Origin: Acholoe squamosa
Taxonomy: Eukaryota; Annelida; Polychaeta; Phyllodocida; Polynoidae
Direction: 5' to 3'
Assembly (NCBI GenBank): GCA_949317995.1
Contig: OX439040.1
Coordinates: 72,699,972-72,763,971, forward strand
Length of the DNA stretch: 64,000 nt
In this document: positions 54,898 to 64,000 of the stretch, piece by piece
Layout of the letters: every line of letters starts with the position of its first letter
Numbering within the stretch: position 1 is the stretch's first letter
Position numbers and translations under genes: made by a program
Notes under the pieces: generated by a model
Seen by the model: the letters and a program-made list of their open reading frames with translations, nothing else
Databases searched by the model: none
Told to the model about the DNA's origin: nothing

Positions 54898-56877
54898 ATG
54901 GCAACCGGCAAAAAACAGACAACCCTTGACATTCCCGACATACCTGACAACCCAACAACACTAAACAGCGACCATGACAACACGGTGGCATGGGGGGACA
55001 CCAAAGAAGACGCGGACATGCTCGACCTTGAAGCAAGCGAAAATGACTCAGACAACACACTAGTCGATGTCCCAACCAAACCCAGAAACGACAATGCAAC
55101 CACAGACACTGACACCGACGCCGACCAACACAAAGATAACCATGGATACAAAACAAGATACAAGATAAGACAAACAGAAAGCACCAAGTGCAAAGAATGC
55201 CCAAGGATCTCACACCAACTAGCCGATCTTATGACTAGGTATGAAACCCTGAAAGCCATGACCGAAGAAGACACAAAAATAAAATACGAAAGAACGATCG
55301 CTAACATGAGGACAGAACTGGCCAACACCATAGCTGCGCTAAACAACACCCGAGACGAGGTCCAGCAAATGAGAGAAAACATCAGTAAAGCCCATGAAGC
55401 AACACAACAAGCAGAGAGAAAACTAGCAGCCACAAAAAAATCCAATGACCCATCCAATGTAACCTTAAAAAATGAGCTTATAACCGCGCGCCACGAGATA
55501 GAGAGCCTAAAGGCCACAATTGAGAAAAACAAAGGAGAAGCCCTAATAAGCGCCAGAAAACGCGAGCAAACAATCAACAGACTGTCTGAGGAGAAAAGGG
55601 CAATCAAGGAACTCCTAGAGAAAGAGAAAAAAGCTGCACAAGAGAAACCACAAGACGTAAGAGTGGTAATCGACAGACAAACATCATTCTATGAGGATGA
55701 GTTAAACGAGGCCAAGAAGATCATTAGACAAAAGGCTGCCATCATAGAAGAACTACTTAAAAACCAATATGAACAGGAGCAGAAGGCAGAACAGGAGGAA
55801 ACGGAAGCAAAAAATAAAGACCGGAAAAAATATAAAGTCGTCATCGGAGGAGACTCCAACCTGGTCAATATTAGTGAACACATCCCACCCATCCCCGGAG
55901 TCGAAATTGACCTCGCAAAAGTCTACACAACGGAAGACCTCGCAACCTTCATGAAAGAAAAGGGAAAGTACCTGGAAACATGCGACCTAACCATTCTCCA
56001 CGTAGGAACAAACAACCTCAGAAGAAACGACAAAGGATGCAGCATCGCCAATCGGATAAAACAAGCCACTGAAGACATTGACCAAACAAAAACCAAGATA
56101 TCAGTGATTCAACCCCCCCGCATCAACGATGTGAAGGCCGAGATCCAAAGAGGGCTAATGATAACCCATATGGCAACCATAGACATAGAACCCACCGACA
56201 TCTACAGAGACCTCACAGGACTAAAGAATGACGGCTACCACATAAACAACATCACGGCGGAAGAAGCTGCTAAATCCCTAGCCAACCTCATCATTAACTC
56301 CATGCCAACACCACCTGACCCAAAACCCAACCTACACGACAAACACGACAACCATGACAAACACAACTCACATGACAAGAAGAACATAACCCGTGATATT
56401 GAAATCAAGTGGGAAGAGTATGAATACTACGCATCAATAGAGGTAGCTAGCAACGCAGTGAAACACATCATTGGCCAAAAGGGAAAAACAATAGCAGACA
56501 TTACCTCAAGAAACAGAACCAGGGCAAAATATTACGACCAGGAGGAAATGATGACAATCGGTGGAGAAAAGACTAACGTGGAAAGAACCATCCGAGAGTT
56601 CAAAAAAATCCTAGAAGAACGAAGAGACAGAGAAGCCCGAGGGCAACAAATGGAGAGAAGAGCCAGCAAAAGGAGATCCAATGACCCGGCCTCCGACCAT
56701 GAAAGTGACCCAAACCCCCACGCTCGACGAAGAGACGACTACCGCAACAGTGATAATCGCCAACCGAGACGGAGAGACGACCACCCATATGATCAGAACC
56801 AACCACGATATGACAACCAAGACAGACACGAAAGAAGAGATGACCGCCACCGACACTACAGACACGACTACCACTAG
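54898..56877 (+). CDS. LINE ORF1: coiled coil, SGNH-hydrolase-like and KH domains
   Basis: ATG at 54898 in a strong context (ACCATGG); 659 residues. An acidic N-terminus is followed by a C-x2-C pair (98, 101) and a long coiled coil (about 115-305). An SGNH-type domain follows, with GDS at 318-320, a GTNN block at 370-373 and D445-x2-H448 (DGYH). These are the expected nucleophile, Asn and Asp/His blocks. Next come a His/Asp-rich linker, a KH-like domain with GxxG loop (GQKG, 526-529), and a basic Arg/Asp-rich tail. Esterase-type ORF1 proteins are known in CR1-like LINEs. The protein presumably binds element RNA. The frame ends in TAG at 56875-56877 and stays open beyond it. Confidence 0.88.
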   Translation: MATGKKQTTLDIPDIPDNPTTLNSDHDNTVAWGDTKEDADMLDLEASENDSDNTLVDVPTKPRNDNATTDTDTDADQHKDNHGYKTRYKIRQTESTKCKECPRISHQLADLMTRYETLKAMTEEDTKIKYERTIANMRTELANTIAALNNTRDEVQQMRENISKAHEATQQAERKLAATKKSNDPSNVTLKNELITARHEIESLKATIEKNKGEALISARKREQTINRLSEEKRAIKELLEKEKKAAQEKPQDVRVVIDRQTSFYEDELNEAKKIIRQKAAIIEELLKNQYEQEQKAEQEETEAKNKDRKKYKVVIGGDSNLVNISEHIPPIPGVEIDLAKVYTTEDLATFMKEKGKYLETCDLTILHVGTNNLRRNDKGCSIANRIKQATEDIDQTKTKISVIQPPRINDVKAEIQRGLMITHMATIDIEPTDIYRDLTGLKNDGYHINNITAEEAAKSLANLIINSMPTPPDPKPNLHDKHDNHDKHNSHDKKNITRDIEIKWEEYEYYASIEVASNAVKHIIGQKGKTIADITSRNRTRAKYYDQEEMMTIGGEKTNVERTIREFKKILEERRDREARGQQMERRASKRRSNDPASDHESDPNPHARRRDDYRNSDNRQPRRRDDHPYDQNQPRYDNQDRHERRDDRHRHYRHDYH

Positions 56878-59800
56878 GACATAGGCCAACCCCCCTACAC
56901 CAACGGAAAAAGACCCAGAACATCCACCAACCAACATACACCACATTACAACCCACACACGACACGCGACAAAACCAAAGCACATGACAAATACCTAAAA
57001 ATCCTCTACAGCAACGCCAACGGCATTACCACAAAAAAACACAGCCTATCCACAATACTAAACATGACAAAAACCGACATAGCCATCATAGCAGAGACCA
57101 GGGCAACAAAACCACCGAAAATAGAAGGCTACACATGGTACCACAGGCCAAGAAAAAACCGCACAGGCGGTGGTGTTGGATTCCTAATTGCTGACAACCT
57201 CTACCCAAGCACAAAAGAACTCTTGATACCCGATCATGATGATCACGAGATCACCTGGATAGCAGTCGATACACGCCCCAACCCCCTCTACATAGCAGCA
57301 TACTACGGACCCCAGGAAAAAATCCTAACAGAAGAAGTACTAAGACAATACCAGACAATAGCCTCATCAACAATCCGACTCCGCCAAAAAGGAGAGGTAA
57401 TACTCATAGGCGACTTCAATGCAAAAATCAAGATAGAACACCCCAACTACAGACAGGAGGAAAACAGAAATGGCAAACTCCTAACCAACCTGATGACCCA
57501 ACTTGGAATGTGCCCACTTAACACCAACGAAAATTGTATACACTGGACAAGAGAAAACCGCAGGAACAATGACGAAAAGTCAATAATAGACTTCATCCTC
57601 ATGGAAGAAAGAGTAATGAAAACAATACAGAACGCCACGGTCGACAAAAGCGGAGACCTCACCCTACAAGGGAAAAACCCAACTGACCACAACACCATAA
57701 CCTTTGAAATACCCTCAAAAATACCCAGGCCACCCACAACCACAAGGAAAGTATGGAAAAAAGGCACCCCTCAACAATGGTCAATGTTCAACACCCTTAT
57801 GGAGCACACACCACCGCACATACGCAGTAACTACACAAGCCTAACCACAACTATCAAAGAAAACCTGCACAGGGCCATAGGGAAAGCAACTATAAAGCTA
57901 CGCAGAAATAAACCTGAGACAAAACAACAGAGATTAGGCAGAGTAAAGGTAAAAGCAGCAAAAAAAAGATATCAGAAAGCAATAAGAGACAAGGAATCTC
58001 TGGACAAAATCACCAAGAGGAGAGACGACTTCCACAAGCTCCAGAAAGAGACCATAGACCTATATTCAACAGAAGAGAAAAACCGTATAACAACCGTAGC
58101 AAAAAAGATGACAAATGAGGGAGGCACAAAATCCAACCACTTCTGGAAAACAAGAAAAAGGCTGCTTAAACCAAATTCAGACAACACCCCAGACATACTC
58201 GACGAACTCAACAACATCCTGAAATGCCCCGACAAAGCTAAAGAACACGTAGCCTCCTACTACGAGAACCTCTACAGACCAAGACCCCCAAGAGAAGAAT
58301 GCCTAACCGACAACAAGGCCATCCTAGACCGCAACAAAGCAAGACGCTCAGCCAACCCAGTTACCCTTGAACCCTTCACCCTACAAGAACTCAACAAAAC
58401 CATCAGCAAACTACACAGGAACAAAGCCAACGGACCCGACAATATACCCAACAGCATCTTCATAGAAGCCAACCGTAACACCCGCGAAATATACCTAGAT
58501 GCACTCAACAAAATCGCAAGGGACAAAGACATCCCACCAGAATGGAGCAGAGGCGAAGTAATAAGCATCTACAAGGGTAAAGGAAAGAAGGGCAAATGCA
58601 GTAACGAAAGAGGCATAACCCTCTCTAGCAACGCTGGAAAAGTATTTGAAAGAATGCTTAACACTAGAATCTTAAACCAAGTAAGAGTAACACCAGCCCA
58701 AGGAGGAGGCAGGAAAGGCCAAGCAACAGTTGACCACATACTAAAACTCAAGGAAACCATCAGAATCAACAAAAGCCACAATAAACCAACATATATCTCA
58801 TTTCTAGACGTCACAAAGGCATATGACAAAGCATGGCTAGAAGGAATCATGGATGTAATGGCATCAAACGGCTGCGCCCTTGACACATGGATACTCACCG
58901 AAAAACTCAACAAAAACCTGACGGCCACTATCAAAACAAAACACGGCCCAACACGACCGATAGCCATAAACGACAGCATAAGACAAGGAGGAGTACTAGC
59001 AGTGACACAGTATGCCTTACTAATGGATGAAATAGCAAAGAAAATTAACAACCTGAAACAAGCAGGAGAAATCACAGTGGATGAATACACAAGATGCCTG
59101 CTTTGGGTAGACGATGTAGCTATTGTATCAAACAATATCCAAGACCAACACACAGTGCTAAAGATAACAGAAAAAGTCTCAAACACCCTAAGAGTAGTAT
59201 TCGGCAAAGACAAATCAAAAATACTACAAATTGGAACAACGACTAACCCTGACAACCCCAAAATCAACGACATGGAAATAGAGAAAACAGACAAATACAA
59301 GTACCTGGGCGAAACGCTCAACTCAAAGAATAACCTAGACGACCATATAGACACGATAAAGAATAAAGCAGAGGGAGCCCTACAAACAGTCCTATACATA
59401 GCGGGCAATGAAAACTACAACAACATAGAGCTTGAAACTATCTGGAAACTCGTGGAGACCTGCATCATCCCGACAATAACCTACGGTGCTGAAACATGGA
59501 ACACAAGGAAAAAAGACACTGATGCCCTCAACCAAATCCTAGACAACCAACTAAAAAGAATCCTACGACTACCCCAAGCAACCCCAAGGGAATGCATATA
59601 TGATGAGCTTAGAATCCTTGACATAGAACACAGAATCCTAGAACTACAGGTCAACTACCTGACCAAAATAACTAAATCCCAAGGCGAAGAGATCACAATA
59701 GCAAACACGAGAGCAAGACCGACCTCATGGATACAGAAGACCAAAAAAGCATCCGAAGAACTCCAAACCCCGATCAACATACTGACAGACCTACCCACCA

Positions 59801-60234
59801 CCAAGCGCAAAACGACCATAAAGAAAGCAGTGAAGGCAAAACAAGCACTCTGCATGAAAACAACCGGCGTAAAAAAAAGCAAGTTCAATTACCTGACTGA
59901 AAACAAAAGGAAATACAGCTGCGAATCCCATGACTACCTGACCAAACTAACTAAAGAACAAGCAAGGAGAATCTTCATGGCCAGAACCAGAATGATAAGA
60001 GCGAAAGATAACTACAGGAAAATGCACCACACACAAGAGTGTAGGGGGTGTGGCCACACTCCAGAAACCCAACAACACCTACTAGAAACGTGCCCAACCA
60101 TACATAACAACCAAGACTCCACAACCCAAATCAAACTAGAAGACATCTTCACTGACAACCTAACCCTACTTAAGAGGACAGCATCCAAACTAGACATGAT
60201 AGAAAAACAACTCAACATATGGGAAAATGCATAG
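56878..60234 (+). CDS. LINE ORF2: APE-type endonuclease and reverse transcriptase
   Basis: Same frame as ORF1 and open from the codon after its TAG. The first ATG is at 57064 (1,056 residues). The endonuclease begins before that ATG: KILYSNANGI (about 56995-57024) holds the catalytic Asn motif. From the ATG, Glu11, GDFNA (116-120), SIIDFI (173-178) and DHN (208-210) follow. Reverse transcriptase motifs are FLDVTKAYD (580-588, Asp582), RQGGVLAVTQ (about 640-649) and WVDD (681-684), a variant of the usual FADD or YADD. A C-x2-C-x7-H-x4-C knuckle lies near the C-terminus (about 60041-60093). No internal stop is present. Confidence 0.9.
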   Translation, partial: DIGQPPYTNGKRPRTSTNQHTPHYNPHTTRDKTKAHDKYLKILYSNANGITTKKHSLSTILNMTKTDIAIIAETRATKPPKIEGYTWYHRPRKNRTGGGVGFLIADNLYPSTKELLIPDHDDHEITWIAVDTRPNPLYIAAYYGPQEKILTEEVLRQYQTIASSTIRLRQKGEVILIGDFNAKIKIEHPNYRQEENRNGKLLTNLMTQLGMCPLNTNENCIHWTRENRRNNDEKSIIDFILMEERVMKTIQNATVDKSGDLTLQGKNPTDHNTITFEIPSKIPRPPTTTRKVWKKGTPQQWSMFNTLMEHTPPHIRSNYTSLTTTIKENLHRAIGKATIKLRRNKPETKQQRLGRVKVKAAKKRYQKAIRDKESLDKITKRRDDFHKLQKETIDLYSTEEKNRITTVAKKMTNEGGTKSNHFWKTRKRLLKPNSDNTPDILDELNNILKCPDKAKEHVASYYENLYRPRPPREECLTDNKAILDRNKARRSANPVTLEPFTLQELNKTISKLHRNKANGPDNIPNSIFIEANRNTREIYLDALNKIARDKDIPPEWSRGEVISIYKGKGKKGKCSNERGITLSSNAGKVFERMLNTRILNQVRVTPAQGGGRKGQATVDHILKLKETIRINKSHNKPTYISFLDVTKAYDKAWLEGIMDVMASNGCALDTWILTEKLNKNLTATIKTKHGPTRPIAINDSIRQGGVLAVTQYALLMDEIAKKINNLKQAGEITVDEYTRCLLWVDDVAIVSNNIQDQHTVLKITEKVSNTLRVVFGKDKSKILQIGTTTNPDNPKINDMEIEKTDKYKYLGETLNSKNNLDDHIDTIKNKAEGALQTVLYIAGNENYNNIELETIWKLVETCIIPTITYGAETWNTRKKDTDALNQILDNQLKRILRLPQATPRECIYDELRILDIEHRILELQVNYLTKITKSQGEEITIANTRARPTSWIQKTKKASEELQTPINILTDLPTTKRKTTIKKAVKAKQALCMKTTGVKKSKFNYLTENKRKYSCESHDYLTKLTKEQARRIFMARTRMIRAKDNYRKMHHTQECRGCGHTPETQQHLLETCPTIHNNQDSTTQIKLEDIFTDNLTLLKRTASKLDMIEKQLNIWENA

Positions 60235-60942
60235 CCGCCCTACCCCTAGGGAGCACCCTGGTTACCCAGGGAACATGCACGTAGTATAGTATAGTATAGT
60301 GTCTGGCAGAAAATGCACCTGCTTATGGCTACCTGTTGCAGCCCACACAGCATGTGCCAAACCTTGGAAAAAGGTGCGATCTAAAGGTTTCCAACAAAAG
60401 ACGCTCTTCCCACTCACAGACAGCAAAACTAAGGTGGTACTCTTGTCAATATTATAAGCTGATTGTTGGGGATTTGTTTCTGTCAAATGTTATTCTTAGA
60501 AACTTGCTGTTTCTAGAGCACCTGCAAGTTTTAGCTAGGGCAGTCCCAGCGACTCAGTCCTTAACTGAGTCGCGCACAGTGACTATACAGTACTGACTCA
60601 ACTGAGCTAATTTCAGGCTTGTTGCTGGCCGGCGAGTACAAACTAACTAAGTCACTGACACTGGGCCCTTTTAGGTCAATTTCAAGACTTTTAACAATGC
60701 GCAATTATCTCTTGGACATATATAGGTCTAAGTACAGATTTCAACTCACTTATGAACTGCACAGGATATCATTAAATTAAGTTTAAACACTTGACAGACA
60801 TGAGAACGGTGCGTTTGTTTTGGTCGGAATGTTGCTGCATGTTCACTCTTTAGCACATGTTTAGCGAAAACCCCACCTTTCACCACTGCAGAGAACCTGC
60901 TTGAAGACGTCCGCCTTCCCACAATTCAGTGCAAATTTCAAG

Positions 60943-60981
60943 ATGGCCGCGCCCTGTGAAGACGAAGCTTTATCGGAATAA
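60943..60981 (+). other. Short upstream ORF in a YY1-like AAGATGGCCGC context
   Basis: ATGGCCGCGCCC starts a 12-codon frame ending in TAA, 72 bp before the probable TUBE1 start codon. CAAGATGGCCGC resembles the YY1 site often found just after transcription starts. This may mark the TUBE1 5' leader. Confidence 0.35.
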
Positions 60982-61053
60982 TTGTTTTCATGCTGTTTTA
61001 AGAGTTACTTTATGGAAAATAAGTTCAGAATTAGGTCCTAAAATCATTTCAAG

Positions 61054-61078
61054 ATGACGCAGTCTATCGTCGTGCAAA
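61054..61078 (+). CDS. TUBE1: Probable first coding exon of epsilon-tubulin
   Basis: CAAGATGA opens a frame encoding MTQSIVVQ and one base of the next codon, followed by a strong donor (A|GTGAGTAG). Human epsilon-tubulin begins MTQSVVVQVGQCGNQIG, as I recall it, and its first exon also ends at this point. An A-starting codon after Gln would give Ile or similar, as in other tubulins (QIGQCGNQ). Epsilon-tubulin works in centriole maturation and triplet microtubules. I could not find exon 2 before the right edge. The match is only eight residues long, so this call is probable and not certain. Confidence 0.55.
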
Positions 61079-61289
61079 GTGAGTAGAAATGAGCCTGCTG
61101 TTGCTATAGACGCTACTGGCAGTAATCCAATATTCCTCAAATATCGCCCATTGACACTAGCACAGCAGGCTGAACTCAACAACCGCGGTTTTTTTTTTTT
61201 ATAAGCAAAGGTGATATGGCTGTTTTACGGAGAGATGTGAGTTTAGGTTTCTAAGCTAATTGATACAGCCTCAGGCGCACTCAGTCTCA

Positions 61290-61800
61290 GTAGGCACTTA
61301 CCTAGTTTTTAAGACTTTGCCCCATGCATTTTATCTATTATTAAGCAATGGATAGATCTCATCAAAAAAAGTGGATTTGCTCTTTAAATGAAGTCTTTAT
61401 GCCAAGTATAAGGGAAGTTATGACTGATCAAAGACCCAAAATCCGAAATCATTATTTTGGACTATTTTCTTTTCATGTATGGAAGAGTTCCCCATAAAAG
61501 GTTGAAAATCAATGTATAATATCAAATTTTAACAATTTAAAGGGATTTTATCTTGACATAATATCATCTGTGATTTAGTGATCTGACAGAATTGGTGAAA
61601 AATTATGGAGTTGATATGAAATCTTTAATTAGTCAGAATTTCCCTTTAATTTGACATAAAGACTTCATTTAAAAAGGAAATCCACTTCTTTTTATCAGCT
61701 CTATCCATTGGTATATAAATAATATACATAGGATTGAATTCTGGCAAACAGACAAGAGCCTAACATGGAGAAGCTGTTTGAAGGGTGATAGCAAATTTTT
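61290..61800 (-). repeat. Family B repeat, partial copy
   Basis: Begins GTAGGCACTTACCTAGTTTT and matches, in inverted orientation, much of 18190-18926. It lacks the SINE insertion present there, so it shows the empty site. Confidence 0.75.
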
Positions 61801-61858
61801 TTCGCGTGTCCACGCGCAAACCCACCAGCCCCCCTGTTGTTAAAAAATGATCACTCCC
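61801..61858. repeat. End fragment of the GGGAGTGGTCATT MITE family
   Basis: CCCCCCTGTTGTTAAAAAATGATCACTCCC resembles the right end of 38527-39273 and is followed by TTA. Only one end is present. Confidence 0.5.
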
Positions 61859-64000
61859 TTAGACCTACCAACCGGTCCCTAGGCCTAGGCATATGATGTT
61901 AGGGACCTGCTCCTCTCTGTTATGAGACCTTTCAGCTGCTGGTGCTATAAAGATTGGGGAACGGAAGTTTCAAGTGTCCTGTATACAAGTAGCTGACCGA
62001 TATATTTAGAGTTAAAGGGGGCCTTGCATGACCAATTTCAACATGGGTACCGCTTCAAAGATCGCTCACAAATTTGCGGGTACTAGCTAAAAAATTGCGG
62101 CACCCTGATTGGTCAAGGGGTGGTCATATGACGTACCATTTTATTATTCCAATAATCTTAACATATGATTGTATTAATGCATGAAAATATGAGGCATTAA
62201 TACACTGAATGTCTATATGAGCGTCCATGCTCCACTGAACACCAGCTATATCAAATATACATAAGTTATAAGACCAAAGGAACCGACCTCATGGTCCACT
62301 GCACAATATAATTATTTAATGGTCAAGGCATACCGACCTAATGGTTCACTGAGCACAAACAATAGTGTATATAATGTTCTAAAGTCAATGCAACCGACTG
62401 TCATGGGTGGCTGAGCACCGCTGACGCCGTCACGGGTGTCTGAGCACCAAAGACTGAACAATAGGTCACATAAGTAATGACGACATAAACTTCCGGTCGC
62501 TCTAGTGCAGGTCAAATATGAAAGCAGTTATGTAACGGCCATAATAAGACGGTCAAAATGAGCCCAAGATCAAGGTCCAACTCCCATTATTAAGGAAGTT
62601 ATGTAACCGGGACTGTTTTGACCTCCGAGTGCGCCACAGACAAACTGGCGTGCGTTATGCGCCCGGAAAGCAGGGAGTGGAAACCTGACATATTCAACTC
62701 CGCGCATGCGCAATATGGGGGTTGTAGACGCAGAAACAACCGAGTTATGAGGGTCTGAACATGCCAAACCGGCCGAGACAATGGGGGACGCGGCGGCGTC
62801 TATGGGGGTCCTTTGTGTGCCCACTAAGACCTGAATAACTCCCCACTAAGAACCAGAGACTGGGGCTGATGCTACTGGCTCCAGGCAGTCTGAGTGGCCA
62901 AGCCAGGAGGGGGTACTTATACCCCTGGTGGGCACCTCTAAAAATCAGAATCTCCAGAACCTCCACTGAAGTAACATCTCCAGTCCAGCTCTCCTGCTAC
63001 CTGCTATAGCTCTGCACTATGCTGGGTTAGACTATGCCAGACAGGCATAGGACTACAACCTCTAGTGGCCAGAGGCTATCTTCTACCAGTCAACTACCAG
63101 AGGGTAAAGTTACACATTTATATTATCCCTCTAAGCAGCAGGTCAGGAGCTAGGTGTGGGGACCCACCTAGGACCATACTGGACAGTGTATTATTATTAC
63201 TATTACACAGGTGGAGTGGAACATAACTTTATACTTTTTAACCAACTGTATAATTACTGTGTGTGGAAATTACCTGTATATTAACATTTGTATTACTGAT
63301 ACATAACATGTTCTGCCTAAGCTGAATAAACCAGTGATAACTGGAATAGCACTAATAAGAGCTTGATATTCTTACTCTCTATATACCACTAGTCATATGA
63401 TATTTCACATATGACAACTTGATCATGCACAATTACTAGTATGACAGTCACATGACTTGCTAAGGCGGGTACGTCTTAGCCATACTAGCCCCCCTATAAA
63501 ACTGGGTGCTGTAGAAGAGGTGGGTGAGAAATTATGGTTAGATATACAACATATGAAGAAATTGTAACTACTTTTTCAGTATTTCTTGAGTTTCATGACT
63601 TTAAAGTTGGCCGAGGACAGCATTGTGTACGTGACGGACGCCATCTTTTCTTTTCAAAGTACAGCTTGGCCTGGGTTAATAAATGTCAATTTTCCCTATC
63701 CTAAAATAATCGCAGGATTCCCAAATTTTCAGCAAGGCTAAAGGGGTACTGTCCGTATACACCTACTGATTTCTAGAAAGATTGATGAAGAATTGAATAC
63801 AGGAGAGGTGCGCGGAGAGTGCTCCCGCAGGACTGAAACATTTGCCAATATAAGTATCCCACACCATACAGAGCTCTCCTGAGTGGCAGACGGTGTGGAA
63901 ACCCCCACACTAATGCTCATTGGCAAGGGGAAGGGGGCCATTACACTATGTGACATGTTTAAATACATCTGATGACAAACTAGACAACTAAAAGCATGTC
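61859..64000. other. Right-hand flank, probably TUBE1 intron 1; no further exon recognised
   Basis: No open frame with splice sites matching known tubulin sequence was seen. Loose repeats with CCGAC and GAGCACC blocks lie at 62270-62460. A perfect NRF1-type palindrome CGCGCATGCGCA lies at 62701-62712. Confidence 0.4.

Larger units (their letters stand above)
54650..60305 (+). mobile_element. Apparently full-length non-LTR retrotransposon (LINE) with two ORFs
   Basis: A CpG-containing 5' region (about 54660-54897) is followed by ORF1, ORF2 and a short 3' tail of (GTATA)n (about 60282-60301). The coding strand is strikingly A/C-rich compared with its surroundings. Simple-repeat 3' tails rather than poly(A) are usual in CR1/L2/RTE-related groups. 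I cannot place the clade. The exact 5' end and any target duplication were not found. Confidence 0.88.

Noticed and set aside
63577..63645. Minus-strand 22-codon ORF in an AAGATGGCGTCC context
   Set aside because: Promoter-like start context but no continuation by splicing could be found, so not called a gene.
63738..63968. 76-codon minus-strand ORF near the right edge
   Set aside because: No family resemblance, no splice sites and low support; probably chance.

Overview
This is a stretch of an animal nuclear genome, most likely a marine invertebrate (a lophotrochozoan or a non-vertebrate deuterostome; I cannot decide which). The evidence is spliced animal genes with GT-AG introns, a 4-bp-TSD Ty3/gypsy-type LTR element primed by tRNA-His, a second one primed by tRNA-Leu, a Penelope-like element with a GIY-YIG endonuclease, a two-ORF non-LTR retrotransposon, and many MITEs and short retroposons with (ACTC)n tails.

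Three host genes are recognisable. Adenosine deaminase (ADA, minus strand, 39510 down to 2097) is reconstructed as nine coding exons giving 368 residues with every catalytic residue present. DNAJC27/RBJ (minus strand, 51372 down to 44487) is reconstructed as seven coding exons giving 271 residues, a Rab-like GTPase plus J domain. A probable first coding exon of epsilon-tubulin (TUBE1, plus strand) lies at 61054-61078, and the rest of that gene should lie beyond the right edge.

Most of the rest is mobile DNA. ADA intron 7 (between the 16.5 kb and 2.7 kb exons) holds a complete 12,858-bp Ty3/gypsy-type element (2877-15734). It has LTRs that look identical, a CAGT duplication on both sides, and intact gag, pol and a long third ORF with C2H2-like zinc fingers. 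It lies in the same orientation as ADA. ADA intron 3 holds a second Ty3/gypsy-type element (21147-34029) in the opposite orientation. That one is older and broken by frameshifts and stops, and it carries a 2,171-bp inverted-repeat insertion. It also has a zinc-finger-bearing extension after its integrase. A 1,724-bp exact copy of the 3' part of the first element occupies the left edge of the window, just beyond the ADA stop codon.

Between DNAJC27 and TUBE1 lie a 5'-truncated Penelope-like element (about 52.56-53.77 kb, minus) and an apparently full-length non-LTR retrotransposon (about 54.65-60.31 kb, plus). ORF1 of the latter combines a coiled coil, an SGNH-hydrolase-like domain and a KH domain. 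Its ORF2 (endonuclease plus reverse transcriptase) is in the same reading frame, separated by a single UAG. Introns and intergenic DNA are filled with PIF/Harbinger-like MITEs (TAA/TTA duplications), TA-flanked MITEs, an approximately 185-bp SINE-like family with clear target-site duplications, minisatellites and simple repeats. Several are nested inside one another. All calls rest on reading the sequence and on remembered family features; no database search was possible.
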